Positions 11,749 through 21,116 of a DNA stretch of 64,000 bases are shown one piece after another (position 1 is the stretch's first letter; each line of letters starts with the position of its first letter). Where the stretch lies: NCBI RefSeq assembly GCF_028618525.1, contig NZ_JAQITC010000003.1:1-64000 (forward strand), read 5' to 3'. Below the pieces are notes generated by a model. The model was not told the origin of the DNA. It was given only the letters and a program-made list of their open reading frames with translations, and searched no databases. This stretch comes from Bartonella sp. AU55XJBT (GTDB lineage Bacteria; Pseudomonadota; Alphaproteobacteria; Rhizobiales; Rhizobiaceae). The position numbers and the translations under genes were made by a program.

Positions 11749-13281
11749 TTAGTTAAGAGCTGTTAATCTTTCCGTACCGAGTCGATAGGAGATAGCTTCT
11801 GCGAGATGATGGCGCGAAAGATTATCGGATTCATCAAGATCAGCAATCGTACGCGCAACTTTGAGAATGCGATGATAAGCACGGGCAGAAAGATGCATTT
11901 TTTCACTCACCTCTCGTAAGAGTGTGGCGGCATTTTTATCAGGAATGGCAATTTGTTCTATGATTTTGGCAGGGCAATCGCCATTGGTTCGGATATGATC
12001 CAACCCTAGTATTGAAAAACGTTTGGCTTGAATGGTACGACACCGTGCGACGCGTTTTGCAACATCGCAGCTTTTTTCTGATTGCTCTGGTTGCATAAGG
12101 TCCATCGCTGTCAAAGCAGGAACATCAATCCGTAAATCAATTCGATCGAGAAGCGGACCAGAAATACGGGATTGATAATCGATTTGACAGCGTATTCCTT
12201 TAGCACAAACATGGCCTTTTTCACCTGCCATACCACATCGGCAAGGATTCATTGCGGCAATGAGTTGGAAGCGAGCAGGATAGCTGATATGATGATTGGC
12301 CCTAGCGATAACCGCTTCTCCACTTTCTAAAGGTTGACGAAGGGAATCAAGAACTTGCGGAGAAAATTCAGGTAATTCATCAAGAAATAACACACCGTTA
12401 TGAGCAAGAGAGATTTCTCCCGGTCGTCCTTTAAGCCCTCCACCAATCATTGCGGCCATGGAAGCAGAATGATGTGGGGAACGAAAGGGGCAATGAAGTG
12501 AAATGGTATTATGAATCGTTTCTCCTGTAATAGATGCAATCAGACAGACATCTAAAAGCTCACGACTATCAAGAGGGGGTAAAATAGAAGGTAAGCGTTG
12601 CGCTAACATAGATTTTCCAGCACCAGGAGGACCGACAAACAAAAGGTTATGGCGTCCAGCAGCACAAACTTCTAAGGCACGTTTTGCTGTTTTCTGTCCT
12701 TTGATTTCGCAAAGATCTGGAAGTTCAGTTTCGATTGTATATTGGCGCGGTTGTGGACGTTTTTGAATTTGGGTTCCTTTAAAATGATTGACTATCGTGA
12801 GAAGAGTTTCTGGGGCAAGAATATTTATTTCTGCATTTGCCCATGCTGCTTCAGGTCCACATTGAAAGGGACAAATCAGTCCTTTATCGAGAGATACAGC
12901 TGTCATGGCAGCTGGTAAAACCCCGTTGACGGAAGTCAGTGAACCATCCAGTGACAATTCACCTAAAATGACATAATCTTGCGCTACTTCGGGAGGGAGG
13001 ATTCCCATAGCAAGCATTAAGCCTACGGCAATTGGCAAATCATAATGTGAGCCCTCTTTAGGCAAATCAGCTGGTGCAAGATTAATCGTAATTCGTTTGG
13101 TTGGCATAGAAAGCCCACAAGCATGGAGGGCTGCTTGCACACGTTCACGGCTTTCTGCAACGGCCTTATCGGCTAACCCAACAATAGCCATTCCTATTTT
13201 ACCGGATGAAATCATAACCTGTACATCAACAGGAACTGCTTCTAGACCGCGAAAAGCAACAGTTGTAATACGTGCGATCAT
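11749..13281 (-). CDS. comM: YifB/ComM-family Mg-chelatase-like AAA+ ATPase
   Basis: ComM-type proteins are hexameric helicases that help branch migration during natural transformation in some bacteria; in alphaproteobacteria the role is inferred. The 510 residues hold an N-terminal Lon-protease-like domain (1-165), Walker A GPPGAGKSM (217-225), Walker B VLFLDELPEF, the cysteine cluster NPCRCGMAGEKGHVCAKGIRC and the arginine-finger region LLDRIDLRIDV. A GGGGGAAG ribosome site precedes the ATG. Confidence 0.94.
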   Translation of the reverse strand: MIARITTVAFRGLEAVPVDVQVMISSGKIGMAIVGLADKAVAESRERVQAALHACGLSMPTKRITINLAPADLPKEGSHYDLPIAVGLMLAMGILPPEVAQDYVILGELSLDGSLTSVNGVLPAAMTAVSLDKGLICPFQCGPEAAWANAEINILAPETLLTIVNHFKGTQIQKRPQPRQYTIETELPDLCEIKGQKTAKRALEVCAAGRHNLLFVGPPGAGKSMLAQRLPSILPPLDSRELLDVCLIASITGETIHNTISLHCPFRSPHHSASMAAMIGGGLKGRPGEISLAHNGVLFLDELPEFSPQVLDSLRQPLESGEAVIARANHHISYPARFQLIAAMNPCRCGMAGEKGHVCAKGIRCQIDYQSRISGPLLDRIDLRIDVPALTAMDLMQPEQSEKSCDVAKRVARCRTIQAKRFSILGLDHIRTNGDCPAKIIEQIAIPDKNAATLLREVSEKMHLSARAYHRILKVARTIADLDESDNLSRHHLAEAISYRLGTERLTALN

Positions 13282-13682
13282 TTATCTTCCCCCTTCAGAC
13301 TTGGGAGAGACAATCATATCTACGCATAAAAATCAAGCAGCATCTCTATGGTTTTTTGAATGGAGAGATCTATATACGTACGCAGGTTTTCGTGGCGTTC
13401 TCATGGTAAGTTATTTGTACAAATTTAACCATGATAATATGGAGCGCAATAAAACACTTATAATAAGCTAAATGAATATGTTAAGAAAAAGGAATAAGGC
13501 TGTTTGTGTGATACAACAGAGCAGAATGTTGTTAAGATATGAGGGGAGGATGACGTTATGTATCGCAGAGTGTTATTTGATGTGATAAAACGTATAAAGC
13601 ATGCAAAGTAGTCATATTTACCTTTCTTATTTTATATTATTTAAAGTGTAGTAAATGCAAGTGTATTAAAGGTATCTGATTT
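13282..13682. other. Divergent spacer between comM and tamA
   Basis: 401 bases containing the start regions of both genes. The only suggestive item is a 17-codon ORF with a strong ribosome site at 13558-13611. No repeat-family copy or clear terminator is seen. Confidence 0.5.
13558..13611 (+). CDS. Possible 17-residue basic peptide
   Basis: The reading frame MYRRVLFDVIKRIKHAK is preceded by GAGGGGAGGA, seven bases before the ATG, the best Shine-Dalgarno match in this spacer. It ends 71 bases before tamA. It could be a leader peptide or chance. No homologue is known to me. Confidence 0.2.
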   Translation: MYRRVLFDVIKRIKHAK

Positions 13683-15647
13683 ATGGTATCCAAAACAAGA
13701 ATTTTGTTAAAATCAGGAACTGTACGCTGTGTATTTATAGGCTTGTGTTTCGTTTTTGCTTTTCCACAGCCGCTTGCTGCATTTGATTTTTTCGGCATCC
13801 CTCTTTTTGGTCAAAAGAAAAAAAATTCTTCTTCACAGTATGTCAAAAGTACAGAGAGATTTTATAAAGTTGATATTGTTACACCACCAGGGGCGCCACT
13901 GGAAGGTATAAAAATAGTTAAATCTGTCTCTTCTCTTTTTGCAGATAAAGAGAAAGCATCTGCGAGTTCTTCTGGTTTGTTAGCCAAAGCGCGTTCAGAT
14001 TATCGGGCTATTCTTTCTGCTCTTTATGCTGATGGGCGCTACGGGGGTATTATTAGTATTAAAATTAATGGTTTAGAAGCCGCTGATTTAAGTCCGTTAA
14101 CGCAACTTCCAGCACAATCCAATATCGTTATTACGATTAATGCTGGACCACAATATGTTTTTAGTATTGCAGATATTGATAAAGTAGCGCCTCCTGAAAA
14201 GCGTAAAGCGCATAAAATGCCCACAATTGAAGAATTGGGCTATAAAGTTGGCGCTATTGCCAAATCTGACATCATTTTGAAAGCAGAAAAATGGGCAGTA
14301 GAAGGATGGCGTCAACAAGGTTATGCGAAAGCTAAAATTATAAAAAGTGAGATCGTGGCTGATCATGCTGCGTTGCATATTGAAGGAAGGATTGTTGTTG
14401 ATCCTGGACAAAAGGCTCATTATGGTCCTTTAAGTGTCCGTAATATAAGTAAGAAACCACGTGTCGATTCAGCTTATATCGCATGGATGACCGGATTGAA
14501 ACCCGGTCAGAAATACGATTCCGATGCGTTAGCTAAGGCAAATGAACGTCTTGCACGCCTTGGTGTTTTTCGTGCGATCAATATCTGTGAGGCTGATACC
14601 ATTAACCCAGATGGCAGTTTACCGCTTATGCTTATTGTACAAGAACGTAAACCGCGTCGTTTTGGTGTAGGGGGTAGTTATTCAACATTAGATGGTGCTG
14701 GTTTTGAAGCTTATTGGATGCATAACAATCTTTTTGGTCATGCAGAAGTCCTTAAAATTGAAACAAAAATAAGTGGTGTTGGCAGCAACAAAAAACGATC
14801 ATATAATTTTAAAAATTTTGATTATCTTTTCGGTGGTACGTTTATAAAGCCGGGTGTCCTCACACCTGATACAGATCTCAGGTCAGAATTAAAAATACAG
14901 CAAGATGTTCTGGAAAATTATACAACGAAAGCTATCAAAGGGAAATTAGGTATTACGCATATTTTCAATAGTAATCTATCGGGACAGGCTGCTATAGAAG
15001 TTTCAAATGGTTACTCACGTGATATTTATTTTGGAAACCGTAATTTTACAACAATTAGTTTTCCTACTGGTTTGATTTATGATAGTCGTAATAATAAGTT
15101 TAATGCAACAAAAGGTCTATATGGTGAAGTTCTCATTGAGCCCTTTTATGAGATGCGTTTTAGCAATTTTGTTGCAAAAGTAACGGCAGAAGGCCGTTCT
15201 TATTGGGCATTGGATGAAGGGGATCGTTTTGTTTTTGCTGCGCGGGCAAAGCTTGGTACAATTCTTGGAAATAATACAGCACAAGTTCCTGCAGATACGC
15301 TCTTTTTTGCTGGTGGTGGGGGCTCTGTTCGTGGTTATGCTTATCGTAATATTGGTATCAAAACAGAAAATGATGCGATTGTTGGCGGACGGGCGCTTAT
15401 TGAGGGATCGGCAGAATTGCGTGTTTCTTTAAATGATAAAATAGGATTTGTCAGTTTTCTTGATGGAGGTCTCGTAGGGGAAAAGGCGAATTTTGATTTT
15501 TCTAAAAAAATTAAATGGGGAGCCGGTATAGGAGGTCGTTATATGACAGGTCTTGGTCCTTTACGCGTTGATTTAGCCTTTCCTTTAAAAAGAGAGCAGG
15601 GTGACCCTCGCATTGGTTTTTATGTGGGTATAGGACAAGCATTTTAA
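13683..15647 (+). CDS. tamA: TamA, Omp85-family outer-membrane assembly factor
   Basis: TamA is the outer-membrane barrel of the translocation and assembly module, which with TamB helps insert some outer-membrane proteins and move phospholipids. A signal peptide (1-33, ending PLAA) precedes about three POTRA-like repeats (50-325, including ARLGVFRAINI) and a 16-strand-type barrel (about 335-654) with the Omp85 motif GGGGSVRGYAY and the final GPLRVDLAFPL...GFYVGIGQAF. Length 654. Its TAA overlaps the tamB ATG by one base. Confidence 0.93.
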   Translation: MVSKTRILLKSGTVRCVFIGLCFVFAFPQPLAAFDFFGIPLFGQKKKNSSSQYVKSTERFYKVDIVTPPGAPLEGIKIVKSVSSLFADKEKASASSSGLLAKARSDYRAILSALYADGRYGGIISIKINGLEAADLSPLTQLPAQSNIVITINAGPQYVFSIADIDKVAPPEKRKAHKMPTIEELGYKVGAIAKSDIILKAEKWAVEGWRQQGYAKAKIIKSEIVADHAALHIEGRIVVDPGQKAHYGPLSVRNISKKPRVDSAYIAWMTGLKPGQKYDSDALAKANERLARLGVFRAINICEADTINPDGSLPLMLIVQERKPRRFGVGGSYSTLDGAGFEAYWMHNNLFGHAEVLKIETKISGVGSNKKRSYNFKNFDYLFGGTFIKPGVLTPDTDLRSELKIQQDVLENYTTKAIKGKLGITHIFNSNLSGQAAIEVSNGYSRDIYFGNRNFTTISFPTGLIYDSRNNKFNATKGLYGEVLIEPFYEMRFSNFVAKVTAEGRSYWALDEGDRFVFAARAKLGTILGNNTAQVPADTLFFAGGGGSVRGYAYRNIGIKTENDAIVGGRALIEGSAELRVSLNDKIGFVSFLDGGLVGEKANFDFSKKIKWGAGIGGRYMTGLGPLRVDLAFPLKREQGDPRIGFYVGIGQAF

Positions 15648-18600
15648 TGAAAAAAAGTGTATGTTTATTAGCTTTCTTCTTTGGATTTGTATTTTTTTTG
15701 GTTGGTGGTTTTGTTTTTGCGCAAAGAGAAGACCGTCTTGCTTCTAACGAAGAGATAGCAGACAATCGTTCATGGTTTATTTCTTTAATTGAAAGCAAGC
15801 TTTCAGCACCTAATCGTCAAGTTCGCTTACACAATATGCAAGGAGCGCTGTCTTCTCAAACATCAATTGATGCTATTACTGTCAGTGATAAAAAGGGGAT
15901 TTGGCTTAAAATTACCAATGCCAAAATGGATTGGAATCGTCTAGCTTTGCTAAAAGGTCGGATGGATATTAATCAGCTTTCGGCAGAACAGGTTACGTTT
16001 TTGCGCAAACCACAAGGCAATTCTTCTCTTATTTCTTCTCTTGAGACGGGTAGGTTTTCTTTACCAAAATTGCCGCTTGCTCTTTCGATCAATAGGCTCA
16101 CAGTTCAACATGTGACGTTTGAACAGAATCTTTTTGGTTTTTTTGCTGATATGTCCTTAGAAGGCAACGTCACTTTGGCGAGTGGTCATTTTGATGTTGA
16201 TATGGTGGCGCATCGTTTAGATGCACCAGGGTCTTTTTCCGTTCTTACCAAGATATCAGAGAACAATCGTACAGCTCAAATTGATATCTCTGCTGATGAA
16301 CCGCAAAATGGCATTTTGGCGAATGTTTTTAACATGGAAAAACGCCCAGCATTGAATCTCGCGATTAAAGGTGATGGTACTTTTGATGATTTGGTTATCA
16401 AACTTTCTTTAGAATCCGATCATCATTCTATTTTAGATGGTCATGTTATTCTTGCAAGTGTCTCAGAAGGACACAGTTTTTCTACGAAGCTAGAGGGTAG
16501 ATTGGATCCTTTAATACCTTCTCAATATCGTCATCTCTTCGCATCTGATATAATATTAAAAGCAGAGGCAAGAAGGACAAGAGAGGGGGTGACCCACCTT
16601 GATCAGATGGTTTTTCAGGGCAAAGCAATGAATGTTATCGCCAATGCTGAAATAACAGCCGATGGATTTTTGCGGCAGCTTTTTATTGATGGTAAAATGG
16701 CTTTTGATAACGAAAAGGAGTCTGTTCATTTGCCTATATCAGAGGCGCCAAAACCTGCGAATACTCTTGCTTTGAACATTGACTATGGTCGCGAAGGACA
16801 ACAATCTTGGAATGGGCGGTTGGTTGTCCATCATTTTAGCAATAAAAATATTTATATTCGCGATGCGGTTTTTGATATGGGGGGAGTAAGCGAAAATCTT
16901 GATAATGCGGCTTCTCGTCATGTTGGTGTTCAGGTTAATGGAACGCTTCAAGGGGTTAAAAAGATTAAGGGAGGGGTCGTAGAAGATTTAAGCCAAGCGG
17001 TTCATATGTATTTAGATACGGATATTGTTTCGAATAAACCAATTTTGATTCATGATCTTAGTGTTACGGCTCAGGGTTTTTCTTCTTGGTTAAAAGGGAC
17101 AATGGAGAATTTTATTTTTAAAGGCGATCTTGGGTTAAAAGCCCAAACACTAGCTCCTTTGGAAGTATTCAGTAAACAACCCCTCTCTGGTAGTGCAGAT
17201 ATTAAAGCCAAAGGAACAATTGGTTTATTGAGTGGCATTTTTGATCTGAAATTATCAGGAATGGCTGATAATATGAAAATAGGCGTGCAGCCTTTTAATC
17301 GTTTATTCAAAGGAAATATCACTCTTTCAGGTGGTATTGCTCACAATACGATGGGCTTCATTTTACGTCATTTGAATTTGAAAAATCAATATACAAACAT
17401 AAAAGCGAATGGTTATTTTTCGGATGAAAGCGCTAAAATGGATTTATCTGCTCAAATATCTGATCTCGCCAAATTAGATTCAAAGATAAGTGGTGCTCTT
17501 ACGATTCAAGGAACAGCAAGAGGGCGCAATAGCCATATAAAGCTCAATACAAGTGCTCATATTGCTGAAGCGTTCGTTATGGGGAAGAAACTTCAAAACA
17601 CAACACTTAACATAAAGGCACTTGTAGATAATACAGCACCCGTTACTTCTTTAACGGGGGGGGTAAAGGGTGAAGGAGTTTTTGCTCATAAACCTCTACA
17701 TTTATCTGCTTCTTTTAAAGATTCTCATAAAATTCGAAAACTTGAAAATATTGATATTAAAGGAGGAAGTGCAAAAATAACGGGTGATCTTTCTCAACAA
17801 CTTGGAGGTTTTTTGAAAGGAGCGCTGCATATTGATGCCGATGATATTTCAGTGCTTTCAGCGTTATTTTTACAGGATGGTAGTGGAAAAGTAAAAGGAG
17901 ATTTTATTTTTGATGAACAAAATGGTAGGCAAAAAGCCCATGTAAAGGCACTTGTTAATCATTTGAATTTTGCCAAGAATAAAATAAAAAAACTGGCAAT
18001 AGATGCCGACATATTCGATCCTTTTGGTACGACACAGTTTGAAGGCGTTATCAATGCAGAGCATATCCAAACTCCTTTGATAATGATCAATCGTTTAAAT
18101 GCTCACGCCAATAGAAATAATGAACAGACGGTTTTTACTGTTCAAGCGATGGTGCATGATGCTCTTAATGCTCAGCTTTCTGGTCGTGTAATGAGTTTAG
18201 AACTTCCAAAAGGCATGAAACGAGAAGTGCAAATTGAAACCGTAGACTTAAAACAACACCATTTTCATGCAACATTGCCAAAACCATCGATAATTGTTTT
18301 TGATAAAGATGGAATGACAATCAATGAATTAGGAATTGCAATAAATGGCGGTAAAATTACCCTTGCGGGGAATATTCAAGATACCCTGAATTTGCAACTT
18401 ACCGTGGATTCTCTCCCTGCTACTTTAGCCAATCTGTGGAAATCCGATCTTGGAGCAGCAGGGAGTGTAACAGGAAAGGTTATGATTCGTGGTCATTTTA
18501 AAAAACCTGATATAACCTACGATATAAAAGGTGAGGAACTGACAACCATTGCTCTTCAAGATAAAAAAATTATGCCTTTTTCGCTTTCTACTACGGGGAA

Positions 18601-20299
18601 AATCTTAGATCAAAACCTTACTTTGAATGCAAGTTTAACAGGAGAAGGAGTACAAGCACAAGCTCAAGGGCTGGTATCTTTAGAGAAAGACCAACTTGAT
18701 CTCCATATTAATTTGCAAAATTTATCTGCACGTTTGGCAAATAGCTTTATTGCAGGACAAGCGCTTGATGGGACGGTGATAGGCAAAATTGATATTGGTG
18801 GGACAATGAAGGACCCATCGGCTCATTTTGAGCTTTCTAGTCAAAGCCTAACTACTATGACGCATAAAGGACCGATGTCAATCAATATAAATACTCGTGG
18901 TTCTTATAAAAAATCGACATTGCATATTGAAAATATGATAGCAACTGGAGATAAAGGATTAGATCTTTCCATTCATGGGCCTGTTTCTCTTAATGGTTCA
19001 GAGGCAAAATTAAATGTTAAAGGGATAATGCCTCTTGATTTTGTTAATCTCTTATTAGCTAAGCGTGGTGCGTATATAACGGGTACAGCAAGAGTTGATA
19101 CAGTTCTTAATGGTGCGCTATCAAAGCCGCAATTTATTGGAAATATTTCTATAGCCGATGGTAATTTTTTGGATTCAAAAACCCATGTAGGATTGAATAA
19201 TATAACGCTTGAAGGCAAATTAAATGGCGATCATATTCTTATAGAAAAAGCTTCAGCTTCTTCGTCTGAGGGAGGGGGAATTTCTGCTTCAGGCCGTATT
19301 TCTAATGATCTAGAGACAGATTTGATCTTTCATCTTGATAATGCCAATTATAATGATGGTTCTATGATTCTTGCAACATTGTCAGGTGAGATGACAATGA
19401 CGGGTCATTTTCTAAATGATCTTGTTATTGGTGGAGATATCATTGTTGAAAAGGCTGAAATTTTGGTTCCTGATCATTTTCAAAATGCTAAGTTTCTTGA
19501 TGTCAAAAATAAGAATTTAACAAAGCCAATTCAAACAACACTTGAACGTGCTGATGTTAAGAGCACGAATAAAAGTCCTAGTGCCACAGAAGAATCATCA
19601 TCTGTTGTGTTATCAAATATGCGTGTTACAGCACGCAATCAATTTTTTGTACGGGGAAAAGGGTTAGATGCCGAACTGGGAGGGCGCATTAATTTAGCAG
19701 GTCCATTAAATGATGTGCATCCAGTGGGTGAATTTAGAATGATTCGTGGACGTTTTGATATTCTTTCACAACGTCTTAATTTTGATCAAGGACAAGCGAG
19801 TTTTAGCGGTAATCTTAATCCTACGGTTTATTTTGTAACCAACAATACCAGTGGTGACATTCGCGTCACTGTAACCGTAAGTGGAACGATTGATAATCTT
19901 AATATTAATTTTTCTTCACAACCGAATTTGCCACAGGATGAGATTTTGGCGCGTTTGATTTTTAATCGCTCTCTTAATGAACTATCACCATTTCAGATTG
20001 CTCAACTTGCGGCAGCCGCCGCTGATCTTGCGGGTGGTTCTAATACATCTTTGTTGAACACTTTACGAACTAAAATTGGGCTTGATGATCTTGATGTTAT
20101 TGTTAATGAAAAAGGTAATACAGGTTTACGCATTGGACGCTACATACACAATAACATTTATTTAGGCTTTGAAGCAGGATCTGATGGAACGACGAAAGGG
20201 ACAATTAATTTGGACATATCGCGTCACCTCAAAGCTAAAGGTTCTGTAGGAAATGAACAAAATTCGAGTATTGGCCTCTTTTATGAAAGAGACTACTAA
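15647..20299 (+). CDS. tamB: TamB, inner-membrane-anchored translocation and assembly module protein
   Basis: TamB spans the periplasm as a long beta-sheet groove and partners with TamA. The 1550-residue protein starts with a signal anchor (about 4-24), continues with repetitive amphipathic beta strands typical of AsmA/VPS13-like bridges, and ends in the conserved DUF490 domain (about 1200-1550) with LILNGALSKPQFIG-like strands, LPQDEILARLIFNRS and LNTLRTKIGLDDLDV. The TAATG junction with tamA implies translational coupling. The reading frame is intact over the full length. Confidence 0.94.
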   Translation: MKKSVCLLAFFFGFVFFLVGGFVFAQREDRLASNEEIADNRSWFISLIESKLSAPNRQVRLHNMQGALSSQTSIDAITVSDKKGIWLKITNAKMDWNRLALLKGRMDINQLSAEQVTFLRKPQGNSSLISSLETGRFSLPKLPLALSINRLTVQHVTFEQNLFGFFADMSLEGNVTLASGHFDVDMVAHRLDAPGSFSVLTKISENNRTAQIDISADEPQNGILANVFNMEKRPALNLAIKGDGTFDDLVIKLSLESDHHSILDGHVILASVSEGHSFSTKLEGRLDPLIPSQYRHLFASDIILKAEARRTREGVTHLDQMVFQGKAMNVIANAEITADGFLRQLFIDGKMAFDNEKESVHLPISEAPKPANTLALNIDYGREGQQSWNGRLVVHHFSNKNIYIRDAVFDMGGVSENLDNAASRHVGVQVNGTLQGVKKIKGGVVEDLSQAVHMYLDTDIVSNKPILIHDLSVTAQGFSSWLKGTMENFIFKGDLGLKAQTLAPLEVFSKQPLSGSADIKAKGTIGLLSGIFDLKLSGMADNMKIGVQPFNRLFKGNITLSGGIAHNTMGFILRHLNLKNQYTNIKANGYFSDESAKMDLSAQISDLAKLDSKISGALTIQGTARGRNSHIKLNTSAHIAEAFVMGKKLQNTTLNIKALVDNTAPVTSLTGGVKGEGVFAHKPLHLSASFKDSHKIRKLENIDIKGGSAKITGDLSQQLGGFLKGALHIDADDISVLSALFLQDGSGKVKGDFIFDEQNGRQKAHVKALVNHLNFAKNKIKKLAIDADIFDPFGTTQFEGVINAEHIQTPLIMINRLNAHANRNNEQTVFTVQAMVHDALNAQLSGRVMSLELPKGMKREVQIETVDLKQHHFHATLPKPSIIVFDKDGMTINELGIAINGGKITLAGNIQDTLNLQLTVDSLPATLANLWKSDLGAAGSVTGKVMIRGHFKKPDITYDIKGEELTTIALQDKKIMPFSLSTTGKILDQNLTLNASLTGEGVQAQAQGLVSLEKDQLDLHINLQNLSARLANSFIAGQALDGTVIGKIDIGGTMKDPSAHFELSSQSLTTMTHKGPMSININTRGSYKKSTLHIENMIATGDKGLDLSIHGPVSLNGSEAKLNVKGIMPLDFVNLLLAKRGAYITGTARVDTVLNGALSKPQFIGNISIADGNFLDSKTHVGLNNITLEGKLNGDHILIEKASASSSEGGGISASGRISNDLETDLIFHLDNANYNDGSMILATLSGEMTMTGHFLNDLVIGGDIIVEKAEILVPDHFQNAKFLDVKNKNLTKPIQTTLERADVKSTNKSPSATEESSSVVLSNMRVTARNQFFVRGKGLDAELGGRINLAGPLNDVHPVGEFRMIRGRFDILSQRLNFDQGQASFSGNLNPTVYFVTNNTSGDIRVTVTVSGTIDNLNINFSSQPNLPQDEILARLIFNRSLNELSPFQIAQLAAAAADLAGGSNTSLLNTLRTKIGLDDLDVIVNEKGNTGLRIGRYIHNNIYLGFEAGSDGTTKGTINLDISRHLKAKGSVGNEQNSSIGLFYERDY

Positions 20300-20577
20300 A
20301 GATTGAAGTTTAAAAAACAAGTTCTTTATTTTTTTTTCTCATTTCTCGGGCTGGGAAGGAAGCTTAGGCTAGAAATATACTCAAAGGAGAAGTATTTTAT
20401 TGCGATGTTAAGGGAACGATCTAAAATAGTTTATTTTTTGTTTATGACAGTCTCTAAAGAGACAAAATATTCATGAAAGAGAACATATTATTTTGCTGAT
20501 TTATATTTATTTTAAAAGAATATTTAAACCTTATTCTCAAGCCCATTTCATGCTGTTGACTAAAGAGTGTATTGTAT

Positions 20578-20705
20578 GCAATATATTGATTTATAAAGTT
20601 AATTTATCTTTATTCACCTTGAATTAGAACGTTGAATGCTGTAAGCTACTCTCATTGCAAATCTTTCTCATATTAAAGCAATCTACAATAGTCAAAGGTC
20701 TTAGA
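20578..20705 (-). repeat. Dispersed repeat family 1, copy H
   Basis: Reverse-oriented copy beginning TATTGATTTATAAAG and continuing through TTGAATTAGAACGTTGAAT and a TCATTGCAAATCTTTCTCAT stretch. It parallels copy G nearly base for base in its first 120 bases. The hallmark end faces the tamB 3' end, 279 bases away. Confidence 0.65.
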
Positions 20706-20782
20706 ATAAATCTTTTCTTTTACACTGAGTGTATCTGTAATTTACAGCACACTTTTTGTAATTGGCAGCTTATCTTGTTGTG

Positions 20783-21100
20783 CTATAGAAAACTGTCATT
20801 TAAGGTGGAGTGATAGTAAGGCGTATAGCGCCTTTGACCAAATGCTTTGAAAGTATGTAATCAATATTTAGGAATGGTCTTATTCGTTGAGCCTTGTATA
20901 CGTGAATCACATTAGTCATTATCGGGTGGAATAAATTCAATAAGAATCTGGATTGTCTATAAATTAGATTGAGTAGGAATTTTTGTTCTTTAGACCATAA
21001 ATTCTTTGCCAATTCTTAATGGAAATAATATTTTTCTTTAGTAATTCTGTTTTTGCAAATAGGGCGTTAGCTTCTATCCATTTTTTACTCTAAGCCTTAA
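20783..21100 (+). repeat. Dispersed repeat family 2, copy R
   Basis: Opens with TGTGCTATAGAAAACTGTCA just before 20800 and shares with copy Q the later segments GAATCACATTAGTCATTATC and AATAAGAATCTGGATT. The reverse strand of the shared part translates similarly in R and Q, so it may derive from a decayed coding sequence. Confidence 0.55.
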
Positions 21101-21116
21101 TTTAAATACCTAGAAA

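Larger units (their letters stand above)
20300..21116. other. Convergent spacer between tamB and the ABC exporter gene
   Basis: 817 AT-rich bases between two gene 3' ends. It holds a six-base-arm palindrome (GTCTCT-aa-AGAGAC, 20450-20463), a reversed family-1 repeat (20578-20705) and a family-2 repeat (20783-21100). A 70-codon minus frame at 20800-21012 lies within the repeat and is not called as a gene. Confidence 0.6.

Noticed and set aside
20800..21012. A 70-codon minus-strand reading frame
   Set aside because: It lies inside family-2 repeat copy R, has no ribosome site and is broken in copies P and Q. I treat it as part of the repeat.
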